In this document: positions 52,729-64,000 of the stretch, in pieces
Numbering within the stretch: position 1 is the first letter of the stretch
Layout: every line of letters starts with the position of its first letter
From: Toxorhynchites rutilus septentrionalis
Lineage: Eukaryota > Arthropoda > Insecta > Diptera > Culicidae
Assembly: GCF_029784135.1 (NCBI RefSeq)
Contig: NC_073746.1
Location: forward strand, 69,999,542-70,063,541
Reading direction: 5' to 3'
Length of the DNA stretch: 64,000 bases
Notes under the pieces: generated by a model
Databases searched by the model: none
What the model was told of the DNA's origin: nothing
The model's input: the letters and a program-made list of their open reading frames with translations, nothing else
Made by a program: the position numbers and the translations under genes

Positions 52729-55371
52729 TCAAATAATTAAGGTTTTTTTCTTCAGACGTGTTACCATAGGTTGACCGAGTCGCCTTGCTAGTGGATTTGG
52801 ATGATTCTTCACCTTTTCCGCATATTTCCTCCTCGTTTTATGAAGTTCTTCTTTAACCGTCGCCATCCTTAAGTCTCGATGTATGACACTATTGCGGATG
52901 TACCAAGGGGCGCCAGTAATTTGTCTTAGCAGTTTATTTTGTACTCTTTCGATGATTTCGATATTACTTGCAATAGCTGTTTGCCATAGTTGACAGCCAT
53001 AATGCCAAATAGGTTTCAGCATGGATTTGTATAGAAGTAGTTTGAACTCTAGTTTTAATTTCGATTTCCTCCCGATTAGCCAATGTATTTGTTTTGCTCG
53101 CATCTTCAATTGCGTTTTCTTCGCATCTATGTGTTTCTTCCAGGTTAGACGACGATCTAGATGTACACCAAGATATTTAATTTCATTCGATTGAGGTACT
53201 GCAGATCCATTGAACTTGATTTGTGGGCATGTGTTCTTATTAAGCGTGAACGTACCGTGGACACATTTTGTTTCATTTACTTTAATTCTCCATTTTTGAA
53301 GCCACTTTTCCACGACCGTTATGTGTTCCTGGAGATCCCGTGAAGCAATCGTTCTGTTTTTGTGACTGCTGAGAAAAGCTGTGTCATCTGCGAATGTTGT
53401 AGTCATTAAGTTACGCGCGGTCGGGAGATCAGCTGTGTAGATGAGATAGAGAACTGGTTCAAGAACACTACCCTGAGGAACGCCAGCATAAATTTCTTGT
53501 TCTGGTGATAGAGTTTGGTTATACCGAACATGAAACTTTCTTCCCAGTAGATAAGAACGCATAATTTCATATACTTGTGGTAGCATATTTTTAATTTTAT
53601 AGGGACTGCCTCATGCCAGACTTTATCGAAAGCTTGAGCTACATCAAGAAAAAGCGCTGAGCAGTATCCGCGGCCTTCATATACTTTAAGAATTTCTTCT
53701 ATCAATCGGTGCACTTGTTCAATAGTGCCATGTTTTGCTCGGAATCCGAATTGATGATTCGGGATTAATCTTTCAATCTCGGGCGCTGATTTTATCAGGA
53801 TAATTTTTTCGAACACTTTTGAGAAGATTGGAAGGATGCTGATAGGTCTAGAAGATTCCACTTTCTGTGCGTCTTTCCCTGGCTTAGTAATCATAATGAT
53901 GGTCGAAATTTTCCATGCTTGTGGGAAATATCCTTTATGGGTCATTGCGTTGAAAATTCTCGTGAGATGTTTAATTGCTAGGTCAGGTAGTTCCTTGATC
54001 ATATATCCGTTGATGTGGTCGATACCGGGTGACTTTTTCACATTGATTATTATTGATAACATGTCTCACCAGCCGATGTTTGATTTTCATTTTGTTTTGG
54101 TTTATAGCACCAGAAAATTCGAGCGTTTCTTGATTAGGTCCGGATTCATTCGGAGTGAAAACTTTTTGAAGATGGTTTGCAAAAGTTGCTGCTTTTTCAT
54201 CGTCACTTCTGGCCCAATTACCAGAGGACATTCTAAACGGTGGGACCTGTAACTGAGGTCGTTTTAGATTCTTAGTTGCCTTCCATAGTGAGTAATTATC
54301 ATTTTGATTTGGCGATAATTCAGTTAAGTAATTATGGAATTTTTCATCTTTCTCGTCTTGTAATAGCTTTCTTAATTTACGTTGTGCCACATTGAATTGG
54401 TTTTTAGATTCTGGCGATCGTTTGTTTTGCCAGATACGTCTTAGTCGTCGCTTTTCTGCAACTGCTGCTTTTATGTGGGAGGCAGTAATAATTTTTTTGT
54501 GTTTCTGAAGCTTCATAGGTGGGGTAGCTATCTTCGCAGCGTTCTTCATGAGTACACTGAGCTGGTTAACTGCTTCCTCGATATGATGTTTGTTATCCAG
54601 AGGTAGATCGAGAATGTTAGAGGAGATATATGTCTTATATTTTGTCCAATTCGTTGAAAAGTTAGTGAGATTAGATGACGTCTGCTTCACTTCCTTTTCT
54701 ATGAAGTATTCCATGAGTATTGGTGAGTGATCAGATGATAAATCCAGAAGAAGCTTCGATCGAATTCGTTTACTATTAATATTTTTTGTGACAGCGAAAT
54801 CTAGCAGGTCCGGAAGTCGTGCGAGGTCCTCTGGCCAGTGTGTCGGTTCACCGCATGATGCAATGTCATGGCCAGAGTCAGTGATAACGTTGTATAATAC
54901 GCGTCCACGAGTGGTAATCAGCCTTGATCCCCAAAAGGTGTGTTTTGTGTTAAAGTCACCAGCGACGATAAATCGGTGCCCTTGGAGTGAGAAGAAGTCT
55001 TTCAGTTCCTCTTCCGAAGGGTGGTGGTTCGGTGAAGAGTAGAGTGCTGTTAGTACTATTTTCTCAGATTTATTCTCGATGCACACAGCCGCTGCTTGGA
55101 TATTTAGAGTACTGTGACGGTGCCATAAATAGTGTGGAATATCTCGTTTGATGAGGATCGCAGCCCCACCTCTTGCTGACCCGTGCGGGTGATTTGTACC
55201 ATAGAAATCCTATCCCGTAACTCTGATGTTGTAGTAATCCGTCAGATGAGTTTCATTGATAAGAAAAACGTCAATGTCGTGTTGGTTCAAGAATAGTTTA
55301 ATTTCATTCAAATGGTTATGTATCCCGTTTACATTCCAATAGCAGATTTTCAAAAAATTTATTTTGAACAT
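52729..55371 (-). pseudogene. Jockey-type ORF2: endonuclease and reverse transcriptase, one stop and two frameshifts
   Basis: It starts MFKINFLKICYWNVNGIHNH at 55371. Endonuclease motifs are VFLINETHL, VAGDFNTKHTFWGS and SDHSPILMEY. Reverse transcriptase motifs are SPGIDHINGYMIKELP, SSRPISILPIFSKVFEKI, LFLDVAQAFDKVWHE, AGVPQGSVLEPVLY and the catalytic TTFADDTAFL. The tail (KYLGVHLDRRLTWKKHI, WHYGCQLWQTA) is typical of the clade. An in-frame TAG lies at 55212-55210, frameshifts near 54060 and near 53595. The domain order without RNase H fits Jockey. Confidence 0.92.
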
Positions 55372-56397
55372 TGCAATTTTTGGATGAGAAGTTGCTGGCT
55401 GCGCAACATTTCTTGCATCATTGTTTGCATTGATGTCATGAGTTGCATAATTGAACCCATAAATACTTGTAATTGGTCCGCGGGAGGAATTATTGGTGTT
55501 GAAGATTGGGAGAGCAGAGCATCCCTATACGATGTGCTAGGTGTAGGCGTGAAACCAGGAGGTTGGGGTTTTGGGTGTGTGGCTGAATTTACCGTTGGTT
55601 GCAGGGTTGGTTGATAGTTTGCAGGCCTGCTAGTTGCAGCTTTTTGTCGAGTTTCTTGCGGTTTTTTCTTTAATGTTGTATATACAGGGCACCCCCTGTA
55701 GTTTGCAGTGTGGTTGCCACCGCAGTTGCTGCATTTTTTTGCTTCTGTTACTGTTCTTGAGACTGGACATTTTTTTTGTCTCATGAATGCCACTGCAGAC
55801 TACACAGACTGCTGGAAGGTTGCAATAACCTTTGGTATGCCCGTATTCTTGGCAGTTGTGACACTGCACAGGGCCAGTCCGTTTGTGCGGCTCTTCGAAC
55901 GTCACTACACGATTTAAAAGTCGGGTGACTTTATAAATTGGATGCACTTCACCCGGTTTCAATTTCCTCGTTGATGGCTCTAGTTCTACTCTATAGAGCG
56001 GCTGTGGTTTTTTTAGTCGGTTCAACATATGAGTAACCGAAGCCACTTCAAAACCTTTATCGGTTAGAACGTCTTTTATATCATCGGGTGACACACCCTG
56101 TTCTATGCCTTTCAGCACCACAGTTAGACCTTTCCAAGCTTTTAAGCGGTAGGTGTAATAGAGAGTTTTTTCCTTCTCTAACGCGTTCACAATTTTGCGA
56201 TAATCGTCAATCGTATTGCACTGCTCTTTTAGTTCACTAATGTTTCCGCATTGCACATTGAGGCACAGAAAATTGTTGCTACCGATAGCTTTTTTAACTA
56301 ATTCAATCGCGTTTCTAGTTACCACCTGAGGCAGGTTTTTTCGTCGGCGTTCTGGAAAGGCCAGATTTTACAAACGGATTGACTTGTTCTCCGTTCA
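55359..56397 (-). pseudogene. Jockey-type ORF1 (gag), two frameshifts
   Basis: It starts MNGEQVNPFVKSGLSRTPTK at 56397. An extra A in a run near 56335 shifts the frame, and the protein continues VVTRNAIELVKKAIGSNNF to the zinc knuckles CHNCQEYGHTKGYC and CVVCSGIHETKKC. A second shift near 55760 follows, and the third knuckle CSNCGGNHTANYRGC lies in the other frame. The tail is Pro/Gln-rich and ends KLQCSK at 55359. The last codons overlap the ORF2 start by 13 bp. The protein would bind element RNA. It is now broken. Confidence 0.88.
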
Positions 56398-57901
56398 TTT
56401 CACTACGAGGATACTTCGTCCTTCTCACTCTCTACTAACACTCTTGAAGGAGCGCCAGAAGCGAGCGCAAAATAAAGTGCGAACGCGTACACTATCGCAA
56501 CGACCGAACTTGCCACGGGCTTGAGGGGTGAAAGAAAGACTGGACTGCTCAGCTCAATAGCCAAGCAGCGAATGTTTATGAAATTAAATTCTGAAATTTG
56601 ACCAGTATAGATGATCAATCATAAGAAAAAATGTATGTTTCCTCAGAGAGCAATAGTAAAGAGAATCAATTTACGTATAACAATATGGTCATCTTCGTAT
56701 GTGAATGACCGTAAACATAGCTATAATTTCTGCGGATGGAACTATCTGCACAAAAAGCTCAATGCACTAACATTCAAATTTATTGCAATATTTGCAAAAT
56801 TACAGAAGATTTTCTATAACACTATAAAAAACGTAATTTTGACCCTTTTTTGCAATTGATGGAAAAAATTCAAATTATTTTTTTCGTCAAAGCAACAAAT
56901 TAACTTTATACAAAATTTATTGGAATTTTCAAAACTACCTCTGCGTTTGCGATGCGATAATTATTTACTGAATTATTTATCAATAAATATTAAGGGGTAA
57001 CTTTTCATTCAAACAAAAATATCTTTGTATGTAATGGTCCTACACGAACGATACAGGAATCAAATGAAAGCTGTTTAATAAAGTTAATTGGATTTGTTAT
57101 TGAGTTGGTTAGCAAAAAATTGTGTTAGTCTACAAAAAGTTTGAAAAACGGGAAAAATCGTTTTTTTATAACTTCTCGATATTTTTGCCGACTACATATA
57201 TATACACCCATATCAAAAAATGTTCATAACGTATTCCGAAACAGTTTGAGCTTCAAAATGATATGCATCCCACGTTAATTTTCCAAGAAGTTACAGCATT
57301 TCAAAAATAAAAATAGAAATAAAAATACATATAGTATTATAGATGTATTTATCATGTACTTGCAATACCAGAATGAAATAAATTTTATTCTCTGTAAATT
57401 ATTTACGAATTTTTATATTTTGGCAACTAAACATCACACCGGTCAAAATGGTTTGGTAGAAATAGGTATATAACAACTGTCGGTAGTTCTAGTGTTAAGT
57501 AACATAACTTAATACGATTTAGAATAAATCGTTAATTTAATTTTTCTTCGAGAATGCCGCATTAGATTTTGGACCCTCAGTTGTCCAACCAGAGCGGACA
57601 TTTTAACCCTTTGCAAAACAGAGGCAACTATATTGGCACCAACTAAAAGTATTTTCTTCATAGCACTTGGAATATTATTTGAATATTTTACCTAACCAAA
57701 AACTTCTTAAGGTATCTGGCAATATTACAATTTTTTAATGGCTGCTAAAAAAGTAAGATATTCTATTAGGAGACATTTTTATGTAAAAAACCGCGATTTT
57801 GGAGCGTCGACAGAAAGTCCTGTTTAAATTCGTTTAAGATGCAACAAGTTGATAAGTGTTTCACTGAATGCGTACTATTTAGGATCTGTATTTGAGATCA
57901 T

Positions 57902-60900
57902 AATTTCATTTCATTTCGGCTGGTAAATGACTGGACTAAGCGTACCATCGGTACTTCGCGTACCTGCAGGCATAAAATAGACCCCATTCGTGGTCCTTAG
58001 CTTCCTGTCCAGTAACTCCTATCCCTACCTCCCCGTGGTGCCGGCTAGGGTACGAGTAACCATAGTGAAGATCGGGTAACCAACCCCGGTGGGATCTTGG
58101 TCGTATGCTGACAGGGAAGGGGGCCTATCCGAGCGTCTGTTCACCATGGAAGTGCGGCTCAAAACAGCGTCTGATCCCCATGTTAGGGGCGGCTGATCAC
58201 TGTCTTCGTGCCAGCGGGGACTCTAAAAAGAGCTGTGCACGACGGTCCTCCGGCGAGACAGGGGGTTGGTGCAGGCCCTGCAAGCCATCCGTAAAAATAA
58301 AACGCACAGGAAAATTCACAAAGAAATTCGAGACAGGACAATCGGACTAGACCCACGCAAAGAACACGGACTAGAGATTGGAAACTCGGAACATGGAACT
58401 GCAAGTCTCTCAATTTTCTTGCGAGTACCCGAATTCTTTCTGGAATATTGAGAGCCCGCAATTTCAACATCGTAGCGCTGCAGGTGGTGTGCTGGAAAGG
58501 TTCGATGGTGCGATCGTTCCATGGTGGATATACCATCTATCAGAGCTGCGGCAACACACACGAGCTGGGTACAGCTTTCATCGTGATGGGGGAGATGCAA
58601 AAACGGGTGATTGGTTGGTGGCCGATCAATGAGAGAATGTGCAGATTGAGGATGAGAGGCCACTTCTTCAATATCAGCATTATCAACGTCCACAGCCCCC
58701 ATCTAGCTAGCACCGATGACGATAAAGAAGAATTCTACGCGCAGCTAGAGCGTGAATACGATCGCTGCCCAAAACACGACATCAAAAGCGTCATCGGTGA
58801 TTTGAACGCTCAGGTCGGCCAGGAGGAGGAATTCAGACCGGTAATTGGTAGGTTCAGCGCCCATCAGCGAACCAACGAAAACGGCCTAAGACTTATCGAC
58901 TTCGCTGCCTCCAAGAACATGGCCATACGTAGCACCTTCTTCCAGCACAGCCTCCAATACCGTTACACCTGGAGATCACCACAGCAAACAGAAACACAAA
59001 TTGACCACGTTTTGATCGACGGTCGGCACTTCTCGGATATCATCGACGTCAGAACCTATCGTGGCGCTAACATCGATTCAGACCACTACCTGGTGATGGT
59101 CAAACTGCGTTCTAAACTGTCAGTCGTCAATAACATAAGACACCAGCGCTCACCACGGTACCACCTACGACGACTACAGGAGCCGAACGTTGCTGCAACA
59201 TTCTCGCAGCGTCTTGAAGCTGCGTTACCGGGGGTAGACGAACTGGATGCTGTTCCCCTCGATGAATGCTGGAACTCCTTAAAATCATCAATTAGCAGCA
59301 CAGCAGAGACCGTCATCGGGTATGAACAACGAGGACAACGGAACGAATGGTTTGACGACGAGTGCCGAGCGCTCCTGAACGAGAAGGATGCAGCACGCGC
59401 AGCCATGCTGCAACGAGCGACTCGACAAAACGTGGAACGATACAGACTGAAACGAAGGCAGCAAACACAACTTTCGGGAAAAAAAGCGCCGCCTGGAAGA
59501 GAAAGAGTGTGAGGAGATGGAGCTGCTTTATCGTTCTCGAGAATCGCGGAAGTTCTTCAAGAAACTAAACGCCTCGCACAAAGGCTTTGTGCCGCGGGCC
59601 GAAATGTGCAGAAACAAGGAAGGAGGCATCTTGACGAACGAACGCGAGGTGATCGAAAGGTGGAGGAAGCACTACGATGAACACCTGAACAGCGCGCAGA
59701 CAGGAGACCTAGACGGCGTTGAGGAGGACTACACCGGTGCAATGAACAACGACGACGTACCACCCCCGACGATGGGTGAAGTTAAGGAGGCCATTAATCA
59801 GCTCAAGAGCCACAAAGCAGCTGGTAAGGATGGCCTCGTAGCGGATAATCATCAAGGGAGGGCCGAGAAAACTTGTAGAGTGTATGCACCGGTTGATAGT
59901 CAGGATCTGGGACACAGAACAGCTACCGGAGGAGTGAAAGGACGGGGTAATCTGCCCCATCTATAAAAAAGGCGACAAGTTGGATTGTGGGAACTATCGG
60001 GCCATCACAATCCTGAATGGTACCTACAAAATTTTATCTCAGATCCTCTTCCGCCACCTATCGCCAATAGTAAGTAGATTTGTGGGAAGTTATCAGGCCG
60101 GATTCATGCCCGGTTGCTCGACGACGGACCAGATTTTTACACTGCGGCAGATCCTCCAAAAGTGCCGCGAGTATCAGGTCCCTACACACCACATCTTCGT
60201 CGACTTCAAGGCCGCATATGATACAATCGACCGACGACAGCTATGGAGTATCATGGACGAACACGGCTTTTCCCGAAAGCTGACAAGACTGATTCAGGCA
60301 ACGATGAACGGTGTGCGGTGCAGTGTGCGGATCTCAGGTGAGCTGTCGGAATCATTTGAGACTCACAGGGGACTTCGACAAGGCGATGGAATCTCCTGTC
60401 TGCTCTTCAACGTGGCGCTGGAAGGTGTTATGCGGAGAGCGGGCTTCAACATGCGGGGCACGATTTTCAACAAGTCTAGTCAGTTTATCTGCTTCGCCGA
60501 CGACGTGGACATAATCGGAAGAACACATGCGACGGTAGCCGACTTGTATACCCTACTGAAACACGAAGCAGGGCTGATTGGGCTTGGGATCAATGCGTCT
60601 AAGACTAAATACATGCTAGCAGGAGGGACTGATCGCAACAGAGTTCTTCTTGGTAGTAGTGTTGTGATCGACGGCGACGAGCTCGAGGTGGTAGAGGAAT
60701 TTGTCTACCTTAGTTCGTTGATAACAACTGACAACAACAACAGCTGTGAAATTCGAAGACGCATTGTCAATGGAAGTCGAGCCTACTATGGGCTCCGCAA
60801 ATCCTTGAGGTCCAACAAACTCCGACCCCGTACGAAGTGTACCATGTACAAATCCCTAATTCGACCGGTTGTTCTCTATGGGCACGAAGCATGGACGATG

Positions 60901-60989
60901 CTTGAAGAGGACTCACAAGCTCAGAACAATATACGGTGAAGAAGATCTAATCTCTCAATGGGATGTAGTATCATTATAAACAAATAAAA
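57902..60989 (+). mobile_element. RTE-clade non-LTR retrotransposon with 11-bp target duplication
   Basis: The element is 3088 bp between tttgagatcat at 57891-57901 and 60990-61000. It has a GC-rich 5' region (58010-58270), an endonuclease plus reverse transcriptase gene, and a short AT-rich 3' end (caaataaaa). The single-gene layout and the motifs fit the RTE clade (JAM1-like in mosquitoes). The C-terminus is shortened by an internal deletion just before 60920. Confidence 0.85.
58340..60939 (+). pseudogene. RTE endonuclease/reverse transcriptase, several frameshifts
   Basis: The endonuclease is mainly in the 58448-59512 frame: ELGTAFIVMG, HFFNISIINVHSPH, VIGDLNAQVGQEEEFRPVIG, NGLRLIDFAASKNMAIRST, IDHVLIDGRHFSDIIDVRTY and GANIDSDHYLV. 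The linker is in another frame (59517-59966). The reverse transcriptase is in a third (59980-60939): NYRAITILNGTYKILSQIL, IFVDFKAAYDTIDRR, GLRQGDGISCLLFNVALEG, the catalytic CFADDVDIIG, and VLYGHEAWTMLEED. After EEDSQA the sequence jumps to a LRTIYG-type remnant, so about 10 residues are deleted, and the usual C-terminal 100 residues are missing. The start region (58340-58450) also has a shift. Confidence 0.9.
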
Positions 60990-61000
60990 TTTGAGATCAT

Positions 61001-61477
61001 GTAGTTTTTTAAATAAAATAAATAGTTTGATGAACAATTCAGATATCCAAATTTTTGTTTGTAAGTCTATATAAAAAAATATTTTTCTCGCTGCATAGAA
61101 ATATTGTTTTAATGATTATGTTCTCTGAAGTTGGAGTCGATTCGTTGCCTAGTTTCCACGGCCTTATAGAAGGATAATCTACCTTTTCCGAAGTTTTGTT
61201 AGCGAATATTTCTCTATTAGGTCGTTTTTTCAATATTTCTCTATTACTGGGGACAACCAGATGATTATACTCAGTGGGATAGGCTCTTAATTGTTGACAA
61301 GACACGCAGCGAACGTTCAGTCACCACAGTAAAATACCTCCTTCACACAATAACCACCCTGAAATGAACTGCACTTTGACGCCATTTTTGATCCGTAAAC
61401 AATGCACGTATACGCAAAAATTAATAATCGATCGGGAAAAATCGCCCCAATAAGCCAAAAAATGTCTACGGGTTGCA
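61001..61477. other. no recognised features
   Basis: AT-rich spacer between the RTE element and the third TTAA element. The phrase atttctctatta occurs twice near 61209 and 61238. No protein-like frame is present. Confidence 0.4.
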
Positions 61478-61481
61478 TTAA

Positions 61482-62536
61482 GGTGAAGGTGGAAGCTAGC
61501 CATTGTAGTAGTATAGGTAAAACCACGTGTAAAAATGGGGTAATAGTGTTTGTGAGAGAAGAGCAAAGCACATGTAAATAGATCAATTCACTTATCAGAC
61601 TGTGTGGCGCTTCATTGACACGAGTCTTTGAATACTTTTGAAAAAAAAATAACAATTCAATACTGAAGTTAAATGTATGAACGATATGTTCCGATGAACC
61701 AAGCCAATTGCAAACATAAATATATAGAAGGGGTATTTTTGCATATGAAGTAAAATTCTTATTATACGCGAGCGTATCATGAACAAATTTATAACACATG
61801 CGAATTGGGGCTCTTTTGATATTAACAAGTTCTACCGCATAGTAACTCGATGCTGATAATTCCTCAATATTTTCCTTCGTTGGTCGTATTGTTTTCACAT
61901 ATTCACGTTGGAGATCCTTAACCCTTCTCTTCGTTGGCTGAGACATTTTGATTGAATGTAATACTTTTCCGTTTATTGTTTTTGAAAGCATAGGCAGCCG
62001 TGGCAGTTTTCCGAGCTCTGCAATACAATTTTCTTACCCAATATTAAAGTTGCTAAAACTTACATTATAGTTCCATTAAACGTAAATATAATGATTGTAT
62101 TGATATCAACACTATTTTATTCTATTGATTTTTATGACATGAAAGGCTATGACTCAGGAATAACATTTTATTGAGTGGTTTTGATAGCTGTTTCGATGAT
62201 GTTGTTTGGCATCAGTGTCGAAAAAATAACGATGCTTCCACCAATACAAACAAAACCATTGCCGAAGATTGAAAAATGAAAATTTAACTTTCAGAGCACT
62301 TGCTCGAGTTTTCCGACGTTTTTCACTATACAGTGCGACAGCAGATGAAAATTTAATATCTTGTGAGTAATCGATTAGATTTTGGTTGATATTACTTCAT
62401 GGGAAGTGTGCGAAAACGATAATTTTCTTCACATAGTTTCGCGCAATTATTGATTTTCGAGCGAGGGGTGAGGGACGGAGATGAAAGAAATGAGCGCCAT
62501 TGTGGCAGCCATTTGTGGCTAGCTTCCACCTTCACC
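61482..62536 (-). mobile_element. TTAA-specific element, third copy
   Basis: It is 1055 bp with termini ggtgaaggtggaagctagcc and its inverse and TTAA at 61478-61481 and 62537-62540. It has the same orientation as the outer copy at 36182-38132. It retains the longest version of the conserved frame (start 61946). Confidence 0.92.
61755..61991 (-). CDS. conserved short frame in the TTAA element
   Basis: From 61991 it reads MLSKTINGKVLHSI, then MSQPTKRRVKDLQREYVKT (second ATG at 61946), then KENIEELSASSYYAVELVNI and APIRMCYKFVHDTLAYN. The same residues are encoded at 37062-37250 (with a frameshift after YVKT) and, inverted and shortened, at 36330-36474. Similarity holds best to about TLAYN; beyond it the frame looks random. 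Either a remnant of the element's own gene or a captured exon; I recognise no family. Confidence 0.35.
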
Positions 62537-62654
62537 TTAAGGGGCGAACACAAAATTATTGCGACACCGAAAATGTCATGCCAATTTTCTTATAATGTTT
62601 AGAATCAAACCAAAATTTTAGGGTAGTTTTATACATATATTTAGTTCATAAATC

Positions 62655-64000
62655 AAAAGAATTCCAGCAGATTAAATATATTAACTGGTGATTTTAATAT
62701 CAATTGGAGAGACAACCATAGTTCGAACCATTTGAAGCGTTTAGCTGACTTCTTCAATTTAAAACAAACAGTTAATGATTTTACGCGTATTTCCAGGCAC
62801 AGTAAAACTTTGATTGATCATGTTTATTCCAATTTTGAAACAATTAGTACTGTAACTGATGAAAATTTGAAAATAACCGATCATGAGACCATAGTTATTA
62901 ATATTGCAGATAATTTCGTTAATAACGAAGATTTTGTGAAATTAAAGTGCTGGACGAAATATTCGAAACATGCTGTTTCGAATCTCGTGTTGAGAAGCTT
63001 GGATTTTTCATTCGGGACGAGTAATTTAGATGAATCAGCAGTTGTTCTAACTACTGCCTTGAAAACGTGTACCAATCGACTAGTTACGCAAAAGTTTGTC
63101 TGTATGAAAAACTCGAACAGCTGGTACAATTCGAATCTGTTGCGCCTTAAACGTAACAGGTGGACAGGTCAGGTGGACAGGACAGGTGGTACAACAAATT
63201 TCGGAGAACAAATGATGGAAATCACTGGTATATGTACACGATCGCGCGCAATACATATTCACAATCGATTAAGAAAACTCGTTGTGAATATATTCAGAGG
63301 AAGATTGATCAGCATCAAAGCAACAGCAAAGAGTTATGGAAAATTTTGAAATCCTTATTAAAGCCTAGCAATATCAAACCGCGGTCCATAACTTTTAATG
63401 GCACATTTGAACAGTCTGAACAGGCTATAGCATCTAAGTTTAACGATTATTTCATCAATAGTGTTTCATTGATCAACCAATCCATTGAACTGGTCGATGA
63501 ACCTAATGAAATAAAACAGCCAGTCAATAGTAGTTGTAGATTTGGGCGTTTTCACCCAATTACAATAGACAAATTTAGAAGTATTTGCTTTTTTTTAGGA
63601 AAAACGGCTGGAGTAGATGATGTTTACGCTAGAGTTATTCAAGGTTGCTTCCATGTCATTGATTACATCTTGCTGGACCTTATTAATAAATCTTTATCAA
63701 CTGGGCATGTGCCTCTGGCATAGAAGGAATCCCTAATAGTCCCCATTCAGAAGGTTGCTGGAAAGATTAAATCCGAAGAGTTTCGTCCCATCAACATGTT
63801 GCACACATTAGAGAAAATATTGGAACTAGTTGTTGAAGGCCAGCTGTTGGACTATTTAAACCGCAACGCTTTGCTAATACCAGAACAATCGGGATATCGG
63901 GAAGGTCATTCCTGTGAAACCGCATTGAATTTGGTGTTAGCAAAATGGAAAGAGAAATTAGAATCTAAAGATACCATCATTGCTGTTTTCTTGGATCTAA
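62655..64000 (+). pseudogene. non-LTR retrotransposon ORF2 fragment (CR1/L2-like), runs off the window
   Basis: The 5' part is truncated inside the endonuclease: LNILTGDFNINWRDN, then NDFTRISRHSKTLIDHVYSN and ITDHETIVIN. The linker and the start of the reverse transcriptase follow: KTAGVDDVYARVIQ, PLIVP-type motif reading SLIVPIQKVAGK, FRPINMLHTLEKILELVVEG, EQSGYREGHSCETALNL and FLDL at the window end. A small duplication of a ggacaggt unit near 63160-63185 shifts the frame, and an in-frame TAG at 63721 replaces Trp. The family differs from the one at 29604-33441. Confidence 0.88.

Larger units (their letters stand above)
52578..56574 (-). mobile_element. Jockey-clade non-LTR retrotransposon
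   Basis: On the minus strand it has a 5' UTR from about 56574, ORF1, ORF2 and a 3' UTR with aataaatg and an A12 tail (52578-52589). ORF1 carries the Jockey-type zinc-knuckle region; ORF2 has endonuclease and reverse transcriptase but no RNase H. The length of about 4 kb is that of a full copy. Flanks (tttcataaa before the 5' end, tttataaaa after the tail) may be an imperfect target duplication. Five lesions are visible in the two genes. Confidence 0.82.
52090..57498 (+). mobile_element. TTAA / piggyBac-like element split by a Jockey retrotransposon
   Basis: The left end carries accgaccggtcgaaatgacc (52127 on) and the right end the inverse-type caccggtcaaaatggt, then cggtagttctagtg followed by TTAA (57495-57498). 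Both sides share acagttgttNtatac and gtagaaataggta. A start MPRHPKISLVLEDATDSRED at 52489 resembles the acidic N-terminus of piggyBac-like transposases and ends in a stop (SDID). The Jockey element lies between. The right part (56575-57494) encodes no transposase core. The left TTAA is not preserved, so the left boundary is approximate. Confidence 0.45.

Overview
The window looks like a piece of a culicine mosquito genome (Aedes-type). It is AT-rich, low in coding content and packed with transposable elements known from Aedes: an ITmD37E (Tc1/mariner, D,D37E) pair, an I-clade, a Jockey-clade and an RTE-clade retrotransposon, a tRNA-derived SINE, Helitrons, TTAA-specific elements and many small inverted-repeat (MITE) or foldback elements. 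No bacterial-type operons, CRISPR arrays or promoters of that kind are present.

The only clear host protein gene is easy to miss because it is split. Six exons on the minus strand (11591-11397, 11071-10985, 10916-10807, 1605-1460, 1264-1142, 960-822) join in frame, with canonical splice sites, into the loop C to intracellular-loop part of a nicotinic acetylcholine receptor alpha subunit (alpha5/6/7 group). The last exon lies beyond the left edge. The ligand-binding exons were not found, so they probably lie beyond the right edge. Most of the window would then be the inside of one very large intron, plus a 9.2-kb intron between exons at 10.8 and 1.6 kb. One tRNA-Leu (UAG) gene lies at 29.2 kb.

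Layout. 1-11.6 kb: receptor exons; the 9.2-kb intron holds a full-length ITmD37E with an open transposase, a foldback repeat complex, a 2.3-kb Helitron remnant and a truncated mariner-type copy. 11.6-16.5 kb: intron with one MITE. 16.5-22.4 kb: a nearly complete I-clade retrotransposon with a 10-bp target duplication. 22.6-26.1 kb: SINE and two large foldbacks. 28.9-29.3 kb: hairpin MITE and tRNA-Leu. 29.6-33.4 kb: a CR1/Jockey-like retrotransposon broken by a mariner-type element and by a 1.4-kb element with a 95-bp minisatellite. 33.5-35.9 kb: MITEs and direct repeats. 36.2-38.1 kb: one TTAA element inserted in another of the same family. 40.2-43.0 kb: a deleted mariner with a hAT-type MITE inside, then an element with 400-bp tandem repeats. 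44-47.5 kb: a second Helitron remnant holding the second ITmD37E. 47.5-52 kb: AT-rich, with one unrecognised open region. 52.1-57.5 kb: a TTAA/piggyBac-like element split by a Jockey retrotransposon. 57.9-61.0 kb: an RTE element with an 11-bp target duplication. 61.5-62.5 kb: third TTAA element. 62.7-64 kb: a further non-LTR fragment running off the edge.

The elements do not form a pathway; they record successive insertions. At least four nestings can be read exactly, because removing the inner element and one target duplication restores the outer reading frame or sequence. The only element that looks possibly active by eye is the ITmD37E at 1981-3278.
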